From JAIQFL01 sp035295745 (lineage in GTDB: Bacteria; Acidobacteriota; Terriglobia; Bryobacterales; Bryobacteraceae): DNA of 64,000 nt. How positions within the stretch are numbered: position 1 is the stretch's first letter; each line of letters opens with the position of its first letter. The stretch covers positions 62,001 to 126,000 of the forward strand of contig DATGIL010000069.1 of assembly GCA_035295745.1 (NCBI GenBank). The letters run 5' to 3'. Under the pieces are notes generated by a model. That model was not told where the DNA came from. It made no database searches and was given only the letters and a program-made list of their open reading frames with translations. The position numbers were made by a program, and so were the translations under genes. Positions 50,754 to 60,762 of this stretch are shown piece by piece.

Positions 50754-51980
50754 TCACTTTGGTGTCACATGGATCAGCGCGCCTGGATTGGCGTCTTCCA
50801 GCATCCAGAGCGAACCATCCGGGCCTTCTTCCACATCGCGGATGCGCTTGCCTACATCCCAGCGCTCGGCGGTTTTGGCGCCGCCATGGCCGTCAAAGAT
50901 AATGCGGTTGAGCGATTTGGTGGCCAGGCCGCTGACGAAGCCGTTGCCATTCCATTGCGGGAAGGTCTTTGTGCCGCGATAGAACATCAGATTGCCCGGC
51001 GCGATGACCGGCAGCCAATAGAGCACCGGTTTTGCCAGATCGGGCCGCGTGTCAGGCTTGGGAATGGGCACACCGTTGTAGTTCTCGCCATAGGAGACCA
51101 GCGGCCAGCCGTAATTCTTGCCCTTCTCGATCAGGTTCAATTCGTCTCCGCCGCGCGGGCCATGCTCCACCTCCCACAATTCGCCGGTGGGCGAAAACGC
51201 CAGGCCATAGGGCGTGCGCACACCGCTAGCCCAGGTTTCTGCCGGCGTCAGGTTGGGACCAGGAAAGTTATAAGTGCTTACCACCTTCGCCGTCTTAGCA
51301 GCTTCGGTATCAGTGGGCGGATCGATCAGGGGAATGGTGGCTGCACCGGTCTTGCCGAAGTTAGGATTGCCAGGGGCCGGTTTGCCGTCCAGCGTGAGGC
51401 GCAGGATCTTGCCTTCGGGCTGGTCCGGATCCTGGGCTGGAGTCATGCGTTGGCGGTCGCCAACCGCCAAAAAGAGATACTTACCATCAGGCGAGAAAGC
51501 GATCTGCGCGCCTTCCTGTCCGCCCTTACCGGTGGGCAGCTGTTTCCACAACACCTCGAAGTTTTCGAGTTTAGCTGAGGTAGCGGTAGCATTCAATTTG
51601 GCGCGCGCCAGCGTCAGACCTCCGCCATAGTCCCCCGGTGCGGCATAGGTGAGATAAATACTATGGTCGGTGTCGTAATGTGGCGAGAGGAAGACGCCGT
51701 GCATGCCGCTCTGGCCTTGCCAGTAAACCGCGGGCGTATTTTCCACCTGGATCTTTTCTCCCTGCTGGGAGACCAACCAGACGGGCCCGACCTTTTCGGT
51801 GACCAGCATGCGGCCGTCGGGCAGAAAGGCCAGCCGCCACGGCAGTTTAAACGTGGCCACCGTGGTCATATTGAAGGGCACGCCGGCTTCGGGCTTCTGT
51901 TCGCCTACATTGACCTGGGCCCAGGCCGCCCCCGACGCTACCGTGAAAAGCAGCGCCGCTTTCGCCAATTTCATCGACAT
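50754..51980 (-). CDS. PQQ-dependent soluble aldose sugar dehydrogenase-like protein
   Basis: A 408-residue exported six-bladed propeller of the GSDH/YliI family. Signal peptide AALLFTVASGAAWA. Family landmarks: LPWRLAFLPDGRMLVTEK, GMHGVFLSPHY (catalytic-loop His region), AQIAFSPDGKYLFLAVGDR, ETWASGVRTPYGLAFSP, WEVEHGPRGGDELN, GKNYGWPLVSYG. These line the PQQ and calcium sites. It would oxidise aldose sugars in the periplasm with PQQ. Start at 51980, or at the second Met (51974). Stands alone on the minus strand. Confidence 0.9.
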   Translation of the reverse strand: MSMKLAKAALLFTVASGAAWAQVNVGEQKPEAGVPFNMTTVATFKLPWRLAFLPDGRMLVTEKVGPVWLVSQQGEKIQVENTPAVYWQGQSGMHGVFLSPHYDTDHSIYLTYAAPGDYGGGLTLARAKLNATATSAKLENFEVLWKQLPTGKGGQEGAQIAFSPDGKYLFLAVGDRQRMTPAQDPDQPEGKILRLTLDGKPAPGNPNFGKTGAATIPLIDPPTDTEAAKTAKVVSTYNFPGPNLTPAETWASGVRTPYGLAFSPTGELWEVEHGPRGGDELNLIEKGKNYGWPLVSYGENYNGVPIPKPDTRPDLAKPVLYWLPVIAPGNLMFYRGTKTFPQWNGNGFVSGLATKSLNRIIFDGHGGAKTAERWDVGKRIRDVEEGPDGSLWMLEDANPGALIHVTPK

Positions 51981-52681
51981 TTCTCCTTGTTCTGAAGCAC
52001 CCTTAAGCGATCCGGGGCACCGTTGTTTTCATCGTACACTACCGTCGGGTCGTGCCAAATCAGCGCACCATCGAGAGCCTCAAGTGCAACGGAAAGTCTT
52101 TGCCGAAACTGGCGAGGTGCTGATGAAATCCACCACGAATCTGGGCGTTTGCGTGACTGCCAGAACGGTGCCTCTGCAAGCTCTCGATCCGAACGGCCGC
52201 ATCGCACGCGAGAGATCCGGCTGAATGAAAGTGAAGCGAACGATTTCGCCCGAAACGGCGGGGATTCGGAGGCGGTTCCAGAGGGAACGCAAGTTGAAAA
52301 CGGTGGTGCTTTTGCCATCTGATCCGCATGGCTAAAGGTCTCGATCTTGTCGGGACCAGCGCCGTTGCGAACTTCACGATCTGACTCGCGTATCGCTCCG
52401 CGCGGCGGGTGGTGCATACTCCAAACCCGCGACCCTTAACATCGCGCGGAATTGGCGGCCGAGCGGCGCAGGGAGTTTCCCCGTCTGTTGTTCGAAGCGT
52501 GCCGCAGTCTCTTCGACGGTGACCGGTACAGAGGCACAGGGCGGCATCTCCCGACCAGACGGACACGATCACAACGGGAGAGCGCACGGGACCTCCTGCC
52601 TTTAATACTCCCCAGGCGCTATCTGGTCGTCGCGCACCGAGCCTCCGCGGAAGTCCATCTGTTACACGTTAAAATGAACCG
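51981..52681. other. About 700 bp without recognisable genes
   Basis: Several short frames exist on both strands but none has a plausible start, motif or protein-like composition. It lies upstream of xseB, whose promoter must be within or near it. Confidence 0.45.
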
Positions 52682-52933
52682 ATGGCGGAAAACCAACCAG
52701 AGGCGAAACCCGTAGAGACCTTCGAAGCCTCCCTGGAGGAACTGGAGAGCGTCGTCAAGGAACTCGAGCGGGGCGATCTCTCTCTCGATCGCTCGCTCCA
52801 ACTGTTCGAACGCGGTATGAGTCTCAGCGACACCTGCCGCAAGCAGCTAGAGGACGCCGAAACGCGTGTCGACATGTTGATTCGCAAAGAGGGCAAACTC
52901 ACGGCCGAGCCATTCCGCCCGGAAAAAGCCTGA
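52682..52933 (+). CDS. xseB: Exodeoxyribonuclease VII small subunit
   Basis: An 83-residue protein that assists the large subunit XseA in degrading single-stranded DNA. The typical pattern is present: FEASLEELESVVKELERGDLSLDRSLQLFERGMSL followed by CRKQLEDAETRV. All-helical, cytoplasmic. Five nt before ispA, the same order as in many bacteria (xseB-ispA-dxs). Confidence 0.95.
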   Translation: MAENQPEAKPVETFEASLEELESVVKELERGDLSLDRSLQLFERGMSLSDTCRKQLEDAETRVDMLIRKEGKLTAEPFRPEKA

Positions 52934-52938
52934 ACTCC

Positions 52939-53820
52939 ATGAACCTGCGCGAATATCTGGCACGGCAGCAACGACTGGTCGATTCGGAGCTGGATCGTCT
53001 CGTCCCACCGGAGTCCACACCGCCGGAAACCATCCACCGCGCAATGCGCTACAGCCTCTTCGCGGGTGGTAAACGAATCCGGCCGATACTCTGCTTGGAG
53101 GCAGCCAATACCATTTCGGATTCGCAGGACACCGCGGTCGCTCCGGCCTGCTCTCTGGAATTGATTCACACCTATTCGCTGATCCATGACGATCTGCCGG
53201 CCCTCGATAACGACGACTACCGCCGGGGCAAGCTGACCAACCACAAGGTTTTCGGCGACGCGATGGCGATTCTCGCGGGCGACGCGTTGCTCACGCTTGC
53301 CTTTCAGGTGCTCGCGGAAGTCGAGGCAAGCGAGGCCCCTAAGGTCCGGCTGATTGCCGAACTAGCCACCGCAGCCGGCACAGTCGGCGGAATGATCGGA
53401 GGGCAGGTGGCCGATCTCGAAGGGGAAGGCAAGCCTCCCGATGCGCAGCTGTTGGAGACGATCCATCGCGCCAAAACCGGTGCGCTCCTGCGAGCCAGCT
53501 TGCGCCTGGGCGCCATCTTTGCCGGCGCGACGGACGAGCAATACGCCGCCATTTCGTGCTACGGCGAGCACATCGGGCTGGCGTTCCAGATTGTCGACGA
53601 CATTCTGGACGTGGAGGAGTCTTCGGAAGTGCTCGGAAAGACTGCGGGTAAAGACGCACAGCAGCATAAGATCACGTTTCCGGCGGTGTATGGTCTGGAC
53701 ACTTCCCGGCGGATGGCGGAGCAGGAATGTGAGCGTGCTCACCAGGTGCTCGAGCCCTTTGGGGCGCGTGCGGTGCGGCTGCATGAGCTCGCCGATCTGA
53801 TTGTGCGGCGGAAGTCCTAA
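52939..53820 (+). CDS. ispA: Farnesyl/geranyl diphosphate synthase
   Basis: A 293-residue all-helical prenyltransferase that condenses IPP with allylic diphosphates to make FPP for quinones and cell-wall lipid carriers. The first Asp-rich motif HDDLPALDNDD spans residues 83-93 with CSLELIHTYS before it, like the short-chain type II FPP synthases; the second is DDILD at 220-224. KRIRP and GGKR give the diphosphate contacts. Lies directly after xseB. The usual dxs gene does not follow; a methyltransferase does. Confidence 0.94.
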   Translation: MNLREYLARQQRLVDSELDRLVPPESTPPETIHRAMRYSLFAGGKRIRPILCLEAANTISDSQDTAVAPACSLELIHTYSLIHDDLPALDNDDYRRGKLTNHKVFGDAMAILAGDALLTLAFQVLAEVEASEAPKVRLIAELATAAGTVGGMIGGQVADLEGEGKPPDAQLLETIHRAKTGALLRASLRLGAIFAGATDEQYAAISCYGEHIGLAFQIVDDILDVEESSEVLGKTAGKDAQQHKITFPAVYGLDTSRRMAEQECERAHQVLEPFGARAVRLHELADLIVRRKS

Positions 53821-53940
53821 GCGCGCAAAGCGGGTGATCCCACGGAAACCGGCTTTCGCCGATGGCGGCTCCGGGTTCGCCGGTTTCTCCTGTATCCATT
53901 TTCGTGAGCTGGCTATCATCGCCTCAGAAGGGAATTTCAC

Positions 53941-54639
53941 ATGTCAGCTTATGTTTCTGCCGTTAAGCCTTACAAGGGACTGGGGATGGAGGGTAACGTC
54001 GCCCGCTGGTATGCGAGCCTCACGGCGAAGTCGCTGGAGGAGTTTCGCGTCCTGGCACGACGCGTCGCGGCTCAAATTCCTGCCGCGGCCAGCGTACTCG
54101 AAGTGGCTCCGGGCCCAGGCTACTTCGCGATAGAGCTGGCGAAACTCGGCAACTACGCCATTTCGGGTCTGGACATCAGCGAGACTTTTGTGGGAATCGC
54201 TCGCGCCAACGCGCAAAAGGAGCGAGTGGCAGTGGATTTTCGGCGCGGAAATGCTTCTGCCATGCCGTTTGGCGACGGCACCTTCGATTTTCTACTTTGC
54301 CGCGCGGCTTTCAAGAACTTCGCAGAACCGGTGCGTGCGCTCATCGAGATGCACCGCGTGCTCAAGCCGGGTGGTCAGGCCATGATTATCGATCTGCGGC
54401 GGGACGCATCGAACGAGGCGATACGCAGCATGGTGGGCGCGATGCATCTGGGCATTCTGAACGCGGTACTCACGAGGCTGACGTTCCGTTTCATGCTCCT
54501 CAAGCGTGCCTATACGAAGAGTGAAATGGAGGAGATGATCGCGGAAACTGATTTTCGTGGGATCGAGATTCGGGAGAACGCGATCGGTCTTGATGTTCTG
54601 CTGACAAGAGCGGAGGCCGATCGCGATGAGAAGCTCTAA
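53941..54639 (+). CDS. Class I SAM-dependent methyltransferase
   Basis: A 232-residue protein with a UbiE/Methyltransf_11 fold. Motif I is VLEVAPGPGYFAIELAKLG, motif II follows in ISGLDISETF, motif III/IV is FDFLLCRAAFKNF, and the post-motif HRVLKPGGQAMIIDLR is typical of small-molecule methyltransferases. It follows ispA after 120 bp, which could mean a role in isoprenoid-quinone biosynthesis, but this is inferred from position only. The tail ends with an acidic, Arg-rich stretch. Confidence 0.85.
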   Translation: MSAYVSAVKPYKGLGMEGNVARWYASLTAKSLEEFRVLARRVAAQIPAAASVLEVAPGPGYFAIELAKLGNYAISGLDISETFVGIARANAQKERVAVDFRRGNASAMPFGDGTFDFLLCRAAFKNFAEPVRALIEMHRVLKPGGQAMIIDLRRDASNEAIRSMVGAMHLGILNAVLTRLTFRFMLLKRAYTKSEMEEMIAETDFRGIEIRENAIGLDVLLTRAEADRDEKL

Positions 54640-54672
54640 AGAAATCAGCCAAAGTGACGATAGATCCTATGT

Positions 54673-57600
54673 GTGCTGAACCGCAGACTTGCCTTCATCC
54701 TGCTGGCTTTCGCCGAGGCACGAATAGGACTGGCGCTTGATCCGCGCCTGGAAATCACGCAGTACCGCCACACGGTTTGGACAATCACCGACGGTCTGCC
54801 CCATAATTCGGTGCGCGCCCTGGCGCAAACCACCGATGGGTATCTGTGGATCGGCACGCAGAATGGTCTGGCGAGATTTGACGGTGCGCGTTTCACGGTC
54901 TTTAACGCAGCGAATTCTCCGGGACTTCAGGATGAGCGCATTACTTCCCTCGCGGCTACGCCGGACGGCGCTCTGCTGATTGGAACGGCACACAGTGTCC
55001 TCGAGTTTCGCTCCGGTGTGATTCGGGTGCTTTCCGTGTACGAGGATTTGCCCGTGCCACCCGTTCGGGCGTTGTTGATGGATCGGGACGGTACCGTCTG
55101 GATCGGCTGTGATCGTGGACTCGCCAGGTACTCGCAGGGCAAGACCACCATTGCCTTTCAGGGAACCGGCAAGGATACCATCCACGTGCTGTACGAATCT
55201 CCTCCCGGCCAGGTTTGGGCTGGTACAAACAGCGGACTTCGCAGGATTCGCGATGGAGCCGTCACTTCTTATACGACGGCAGATGGTCTCGTTAGCGACT
55301 CAATCTGGGGCTTGGGATCGGGGCCTGATGGAACCTTGTGGATATCGACGCGGTCCGGGCTCAGTAGTTGGCGCGACGGACGTTTTGAACGCAATGTCTG
55401 GCAAGAAGTCCTGGGCCAGCCGAGCCTTTCCTCGCTGGCCCTCGATCGGGAAGGTAACGTCTGGGCGGGAACCGAGGGCACCGGCGTCCTCCGCCTGAAT
55501 TCAAAGGGGGTTTCGTCGTACCAGACCCGGGATGGTCTGTCCAACCAGACCATCCGCTGCCTTTTGGAAGACCGGGAAGGCAATATCTGGGTTGGAGCGG
55601 CGGGTGGAGGCTTGAATCAGTTCACGGATCAGCGCTTCATCATTCGAAGCATGCGCGAGGACTTGCCGAGTGACACGGTTCGTTCGATTTCCCAGGATGC
55701 GCGGGGAGACATCTGGGTCGGTACGGCGAACGGTCTGGCACGCATCTCGGAGAACCGTTTGCGGCGTTACGGCAAAGAACAGGGTCTGGCGGGCAATCTG
55801 GTTTGGCCCGTGCTTCACGCGCGCTCAGGCGACCTTTGGGCCGCTTCAGAGTCGGGCATACTGCAGCGCTTTCCCGGCGGCGTTCCGAGCCTCTCCGCGC
55901 CTCATCAGAATCTGTCCCTTCCCGGAAACACCCGCCTCTTATTTGAACAGCGGAACGGTGCGGTTTGGGCAGCAGGTGAGGCGACATTGATGCGCTATTC
56001 CAAGGCCGGTGTCGAAACCTTTGGAAAGGAACAGGGTCTGAAGAACAGCCTGATTCGGGCCCTGGCGGAACGTGCCGATGGCACCTTCCTCACGGGCGGT
56101 ATGCACGGGATCCAGGAGTTCCGGGACGGCCGGCTTCTGCCACCTCTCGATCACAAGGATGGTTTAGCGGGCGACAGTGTTACCTCGATGTTCGAGGATG
56201 ACCAAGGCAGTCTCTGGGTTCTTTGCAATGCGGCGGGTCTGACCCGAATCTCAGGAGGTGTGTTCACCAGTTTCGGCAAACTCAATGGTCTTCCGGATCT
56301 TGACATGTATGCCATGTTCGAGAGCGGAGGATATCTCTGGATTGCCGAAAGAACGGGCCTGTTGCGTGTGCCGATGGCGGCATTGCAAGGCGCCGGGCCG
56401 AAGACCCAACTGCCGGTGGAGGTTTTTGGGGCATCGCATATGCCCGATCGAAGCAGTGATTTCGCCATCGGTTCGATGCTTGCCGCCAGGCTATCGGATG
56501 GAACCATGTGGTTTGCCACCTACGGAGGCATTCTGATTGTCGATCCGAAAAGGTTGCAGCGGGTACGTCCGGCGCCGCCCGTTTATATTGAGAGAGCATG
56601 GGCGAATCGGCGAATGGCGGTGCCGCCGGGCGGCCACTTCCCGGCGGGTGATAACACTCTCGAGATCTCGTACACGGCGGTCAGCTTCGTACAGCCGGAG
56701 CACGTTCTGTTCCGCTTCCAACTGCAGGGCTTCGATCGCGACTGGGTGGACGCGGGATCGCGGCGAACGGCCTATTACACCAATCTCCCGCCCGGGCGGT
56801 ATCGATTCCGCGTAATCGCCTGCAACGACGATGGCATTTGGAATGAAACCGGCGCGGCTTTCTCGTTCGTGGTGACACCCCGTGTTTACCAGAGACTGTG
56901 GTTTTATCTCCTCTGCATCGGGTTCGCAGGGGCAGCGGGCGCCCTCGTACTCCGTTTGTGGATGGCCCGGATTCGAGGAAACGAACTCAGGTTAACCAGG
57001 CGGGTGGAGGAGCGCACCGCGGAACTGCGGCGCGAAATCCAGGAACGCATTGAGGCGGAAAAGAAAGCGGAAGACGCCAATCGCGCCAAGAGTGAGTTTC
57101 TCGCGAACATGAGCCACGAAATCCGCACCCCGATGAACGGCGTGCTCGGCATGACGGAACTGGTTCTCGATAGCGATTTGTCCGCCGAGCAGAGGGACAA
57201 CTTGCAGTTGGTCAAGACTTCTGCGGATTCGCTTCTCGCTATCATCAACGACATTCTTGATTTCTCGAAAATCGAAGTCGGCAAGGTCGAAATCGATCAC
57301 ATCCGGTTCGATTTGCGTGACAGCATCGAAGAGACCCTGCGCAGCTATGTATGGAAAGCCAATGAGAAGGGCATCGAGCTGACCAACGAAGTCGATCCCG
57401 AGCTGCCCCAGCGCGTGGTTGGAGATCCGACCCGTTTGCGAGAGATTCTGGTGAATCTTATCGGAAATGCGTTGAAATTTACCACCCGGGGAGAAGTTGC
57501 CGTTTCGGCCCGTCAAGAGTCCTTAGATCGGGAATCTGTTTTGGTCCGGTTTACCGTGCGTGATACAGGAATCGGCATCCCAACCGACCGGCAGCAGGCG

Positions 57601-58656
57601 ATTTTCGAATCGTTCACACAGGCCGATAATTCGATTACGCGAAGATTCGGGGGGACGGGGCTGGGGCTCACCATCTCCGCAAAGCTGGTGGAAATGATGG
57701 GCGGCCGAATCTGGGTGGAGAGCGCCCCGGAAAAAGGCAGCAGTTTTCATTTCACAGCGAGGTTCGGCACGGCCGTGGACTCGCCTGCCGTTCAGCCACC
57801 GGAGTCTTCTGGTTCCCTCGCCGGCATACGCGTGCTCATCGTAGACGACAACGCGACCAACCGGCGGATACTGCAGGAAATTCTATGCCGTTGGGGCTTA
57901 TGCGCCGCCGTGGCAGTTGATGCCACTGACGCCCTGGCCCAATTGATGGATGCGGTGGAGAAAAAGACTCCCTTTCGGCTTCTCATCAGCGATGTTCACA
58001 TGCCCGGCCTCAGTGGATTCGACCTGGTGCGCGATCTCCGCGAGCGTCCGGCATTGCGGGATCTCGCGATGATGATGCTGACTTCCGGCGGCCAGCGCGG
58101 CGATGCTGCGATCTGCCGCGAAATGGGAGTCGCAGCCTACCTGACCAAGCCGGTGCGGCAGGCCGAATTGAGGATGGCAGTCGCGAGAGCACTCGGTCTC
58201 TCTGGTGCGGAGCAGCCGGAACTTGTCACCCGCCACAGCCTCCGCGAAAGCACCGCCAGTTTGCGCGTCCTCGTCGTTGAGGACAACGCCATCAATCAGC
58301 GCCTCGCCCAGCGTTTGCTCGAGAAAAACGGCCATCGCGTGAGTCTTGCGAACAACGGTCACAAGGCACTGGAGGCTCTCGGTGAAGATCAATTCGATGT
58401 GGTGCTGATGGATCTGCAGATGCCCGAAATGGATGGGCTTCAGGCGACCGCCGCGATTCGGGCCCGGGAGCGCGGCCGCGACCAGCACCAGATCATCATT
58501 GCCATGACGGCCCACGCGATGAAGGGCGATGCCGAGAAATGTCTGGCGGCGGGAATGGACGGCTATGTTTCCAAACCGATCCGTTCGGAAGAGCTCTTCG
58601 CCACCCTGCAAACCATTGCGGAAGGCAGTTTTGCCGTCCCGGATTCCAGCCGGTAA
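54673..58656 (+). CDS. Hybrid two-component kinase with periplasmic propeller and two receivers
   Basis: A 1327-residue protein starting at GTG 54673. The N-terminus is a signal-like segment (LAFILLAFAEARIGLA). Residues about 30-640 contain more than a dozen Reg_prop strands (TDGYLWIGTQNGLARFDG, EGNVWAGTEGTGVLRL, GDIWVGTANGLARI), two predicted seven-blade propellers. A Y_Y_Y domain (LFRFQLQGFDRDWVDAG, TNLPPGRYRFRV) ends near 735, then a TM helix (LWFYLLCIGFAGAAGALVL, about 745-765). HisKA carries His815 (MSHEIRTPMNG); HATPase has LIGNALKF, DTGIGIP and GGTGLGLTIS. Two receivers follow with phospho-Asp near 1105 (ISDVHMPG) and 1242 (LMDLQMPEMDG). Likely senses extracellular glycans; no DNA-binding domain is attached. 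Confidence 0.93.
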   Translation: MLNRRLAFILLAFAEARIGLALDPRLEITQYRHTVWTITDGLPHNSVRALAQTTDGYLWIGTQNGLARFDGARFTVFNAANSPGLQDERITSLAATPDGALLIGTAHSVLEFRSGVIRVLSVYEDLPVPPVRALLMDRDGTVWIGCDRGLARYSQGKTTIAFQGTGKDTIHVLYESPPGQVWAGTNSGLRRIRDGAVTSYTTADGLVSDSIWGLGSGPDGTLWISTRSGLSSWRDGRFERNVWQEVLGQPSLSSLALDREGNVWAGTEGTGVLRLNSKGVSSYQTRDGLSNQTIRCLLEDREGNIWVGAAGGGLNQFTDQRFIIRSMREDLPSDTVRSISQDARGDIWVGTANGLARISENRLRRYGKEQGLAGNLVWPVLHARSGDLWAASESGILQRFPGGVPSLSAPHQNLSLPGNTRLLFEQRNGAVWAAGEATLMRYSKAGVETFGKEQGLKNSLIRALAERADGTFLTGGMHGIQEFRDGRLLPPLDHKDGLAGDSVTSMFEDDQGSLWVLCNAAGLTRISGGVFTSFGKLNGLPDLDMYAMFESGGYLWIAERTGLLRVPMAALQGAGPKTQLPVEVFGASHMPDRSSDFAIGSMLAARLSDGTMWFATYGGILIVDPKRLQRVRPAPPVYIERAWANRRMAVPPGGHFPAGDNTLEISYTAVSFVQPEHVLFRFQLQGFDRDWVDAGSRRTAYYTNLPPGRYRFRVIACNDDGIWNETGAAFSFVVTPRVYQRLWFYLLCIGFAGAAGALVLRLWMARIRGNELRLTRRVEERTAELRREIQERIEAEKKAEDANRAKSEFLANMSHEIRTPMNGVLGMTELVLDSDLSAEQRDNLQLVKTSADSLLAIINDILDFSKIEVGKVEIDHIRFDLRDSIEETLRSYVWKANEKGIELTNEVDPELPQRVVGDPTRLREILVNLIGNALKFTTRGEVAVSARQESLDRESVLVRFTVRDTGIGIPTDRQQAIFESFTQADNSITRRFGGTGLGLTISAKLVEMMGGRIWVESAPEKGSSFHFTARFGTAVDSPAVQPPESSGSLAGIRVLIVDDNATNRRILQEILCRWGLCAAVAVDATDALAQLMDAVEKKTPFRLLISDVHMPGLSGFDLVRDLRERPALRDLAMMMLTSGGQRGDAAICREMGVAAYLTKPVRQAELRMAVARALGLSGAEQPELVTRHSLRESTASLRVLVVEDNAINQRLAQRLLEKNGHRVSLANNGHKALEALGEDQFDVVLMDLQMPEMDGLQATAAIRARERGRDQHQIIIAMTAHAMKGDAEKCLAAGMDGYVSKPIRSEELFATLQTIAEGSFAVPDSSR

Positions 58657-58919
58657 AGCTGACCCGGCGAGCCGGAACGGCTGCTCTGGTTTTACACTTT
58701 GGGACTAGTCATGACTCCTGTCGTGATCGTCGCGGGCGGCCGCTTTGCGATCTCGCGGTGTGAGCGCACCTCCGGGGCTCGCGGCATGGTCCGCGGTTTC
58801 AGAACTCCGCCGACGTATCGCCAGATCGCTTGCTAACGCGCGCGGCTCGCTAAGAGCTACTACCCGCAAAGGGAGTGTTCTCGCCTGAACACGGGGGCCG
58901 TATCAACGGAACGATGGAG
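58657..58919. other. Convergent intergenic region
   Basis: About 260 bp between the hybrid kinase (plus) and acyltransferase (minus) ends. No clear terminator hairpin with a T-run, and no protein-like frame. Confidence 0.4.
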
Positions 58920-60017
58920 TTAGTCTCCCGGAACCCGCTCGGGCTTGGGCTGGAAACTCCAGCCGCATTCGGCGAGGAATGCCTTCACCCGATGCCGCCT
59001 CGTCTTCAGCGTCGAAAGGCCGACCATCAGAACAATCAGGACACCAGACGCCACTATCGTCTGAGTCAGTGCCAGGCCGTTCTTCCAGGAGTTGAGCCAA
59101 CGCCCATACACCAGCTCGATGTGAACCCAATAGACGAGCAACGAGGTCGTACCCAACTGCCGCACCCAACTCCATCCGGCCTGGGCGTAGCGCGTCCAGA
59201 GAAAGCCCGAGGCCAGTATGATCAGCGTCACTCCCAGTTTGGTGAGAACGAGGGCCGGACTATTCAACCAATAGTCCGATTTGGAGTAGACGCTCCAGGG
59301 AAGTCCCGCGAAGTATTGGCTTGCCAGGATGAGTCCGCCGCCGGTGATCGCGGCCCATTGCATCGCGCGCTCCGCCATTTCGGCGGGTGCCAGCCGGATG
59401 ACGCTGCCGGCGCTCATTCCGAATGCCAGGTAGGCTGCCCAGGGAAAAAAGCCAAAGAAGCGAAAGTCCGGAACCAGGTAGGCGCGCAATTGCCAGGGCA
59501 GAGCGCCCAACTCCAACTGCGAGACCAGAGGAGCGGCAAATGCGATCGCGAGCCCTAACATGGCGCACCAGCGAACCCGTTCCGCCGTGCGGAACCAAGC
59601 CATCGGCGCGAGTAACGCGATGGAGAAGCCCATGCAATTCAATACGTCCACTTTGAAGAGGTCGGTAACGGGTGCATGCATGCTGATGCCGAAGACCCAC
59701 ATCTGCAAACGGAACGCGAACGCCAGAAAGAATAGATAACCCGAGCGTCGAAATGCGGCGCCCACACGCTCCCAAGGCGTCAGCCCCGAACGCTCCGAGC
59801 TGTGCATCAGGAACCCCAGCGTCACGCCTGTCAGGAATAGGAAAATGGCGGGAGGCATTCCGCCCAGGAACTGGGACATGATGAAGGGCCCGCCACTTCG
59901 CAGATCCGGCCTGAGGAACGAATCAAAGACATGGCCTTGGAGCATGATCGCGGCGCCCAGGCCGCGTAGCCAGTCGAGATATTCCAGACGGGTGGTGCTG
60001 GTCTGAGGCTTTGTCAC
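58920..60017 (-). CDS. Membrane acyltransferase (DUF1624/heparan acetyltransferase-like)
   Basis: A 365-residue polytopic protein with about ten hydrophobic segments. The N-terminal signature RLEYLDWLRGLGAAIMLQGHVFDSF contains the R-x-x-x-x-D-W-x-R-G and the active-site His seen in the acyltransferase-3/DUF1624 group, and MPPAIFLFLTGVTLGF follows as in that group. Such proteins transfer acyl or acetyl groups across the membrane to sugars or lipids. It lies 10 nt after the LolA-like gene and belongs to the minus-strand series 62510-58920. Substrate unknown. Confidence 0.78.
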   Translation of the reverse strand: MTKPQTSTTRLEYLDWLRGLGAAIMLQGHVFDSFLRPDLRSGGPFIMSQFLGGMPPAIFLFLTGVTLGFLMHSSERSGLTPWERVGAAFRRSGYLFFLAFAFRLQMWVFGISMHAPVTDLFKVDVLNCMGFSIALLAPMAWFRTAERVRWCAMLGLAIAFAAPLVSQLELGALPWQLRAYLVPDFRFFGFFPWAAYLAFGMSAGSVIRLAPAEMAERAMQWAAITGGGLILASQYFAGLPWSVYSKSDYWLNSPALVLTKLGVTLIILASGFLWTRYAQAGWSWVRQLGTTSLLVYWVHIELVYGRWLNSWKNGLALTQTIVASGVLIVLMVGLSTLKTRRHRVKAFLAECGWSFQPKPERVPGD

Positions 60018-60027
60018 AGAATCCGCC

Positions 60028-60732
60028 TCACTTCTGCGGATATTCCCAGTGCACGCCTTTCGGCAGATTCAACTTCACCGCAGACTCTGGAATGTTGGCG
60101 TTCAACTGCATCTTGGTATAGGTTGCCAGCGAGTAATCCCCGCCCGGTTGATACATTTTCTGCTGAACCGAGATGCCGGTCTGTTCCGAAATCCAGAGTT
60201 CAAACTTGGGAAACTGCGCGAACAGTTCTTTCGACTTGGGAACTAATACAATCCGCGCAGTCGCTTCCCCGGCAACCGTTTCTGGTCCGCCGAGTTTCAC
60301 GGTATAGGCGTCGAGGAGTTCCCTGGAGTTACTGCCGAATCCGAGCAGCAGGAACTGTTCCACCTGGGAGCGGTGGTTCTTGCCCAGGTCGATCTCCTGG
60401 ACGATCAGGGTCTTGGGATAGAAGATGTCGACCTTAGTTCCGGCAATCTGCACCTGCTTCTGATCGGGCTGCTGGAAGTCGATCAACATGCGCAAATCGT
60501 GTGGCTTCGGCACCCGCACCACAATCGTGCCGCTGTCCACGCTGTCCTCGTTGATCACCTCGGTATGGGTGAGTTTTCGCATGTCGGCCTTCAGCCCCTT
60601 GAACTTGGCCGATGCCTGATCCATGCGGCGCAAGACGTCCTGAAGAGAATCGTCGGCTGCGGAGCAATTCCGAGGGCCGGCAAGGAATGCCACCGGGAGG
60701 AGCAGAGCGAGCAGAGATTTGGGCAGGCGCAT
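60028..60732 (-). CDS. LolA-like outer-membrane lipoprotein carrier protein
   Basis: A 234-residue periplasmic protein. The start at 60732 gives a normal signal peptide (LPKSLLALLLPVAFLAG), cleaved near CSAADDS; a start at 60747 is possible. The mature part has the half-barrel pattern of LolA: RRMDQASAKFKGLKADMRKLTHTEV, GTIVVRVPKPHDLRMLIDF, IAGTKVDIFYPKTLIVQEIDLG and LWISEQTGISVQQKMYQ. It would carry lipoproteins or hydrophobic ligands between membranes. Between a small membrane protein and the acyltransferase, suggesting an envelope-lipid unit. Confidence 0.8.
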   Translation of the reverse strand: MRLPKSLLALLLPVAFLAGPRNCSAADDSLQDVLRRMDQASAKFKGLKADMRKLTHTEVINEDSVDSGTIVVRVPKPHDLRMLIDFQQPDQKQVQIAGTKVDIFYPKTLIVQEIDLGKNHRSQVEQFLLLGFGSNSRELLDAYTVKLGGPETVAGEATARIVLVPKSKELFAQFPKFELWISEQTGISVQQKMYQPGGDYSLATYTKMQLNANIPESAVKLNLPKGVHWEYPQK

Positions 60733-60762
60733 GAAAGGTAACTCCATTACCCAATTGGCGAT

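Noticed and set aside
52060..52587. A 175-codon minus-strand frame in the gap before xseB
   Set aside because: Arg/Ser-rich, no start context, no motif; treated as non-coding.
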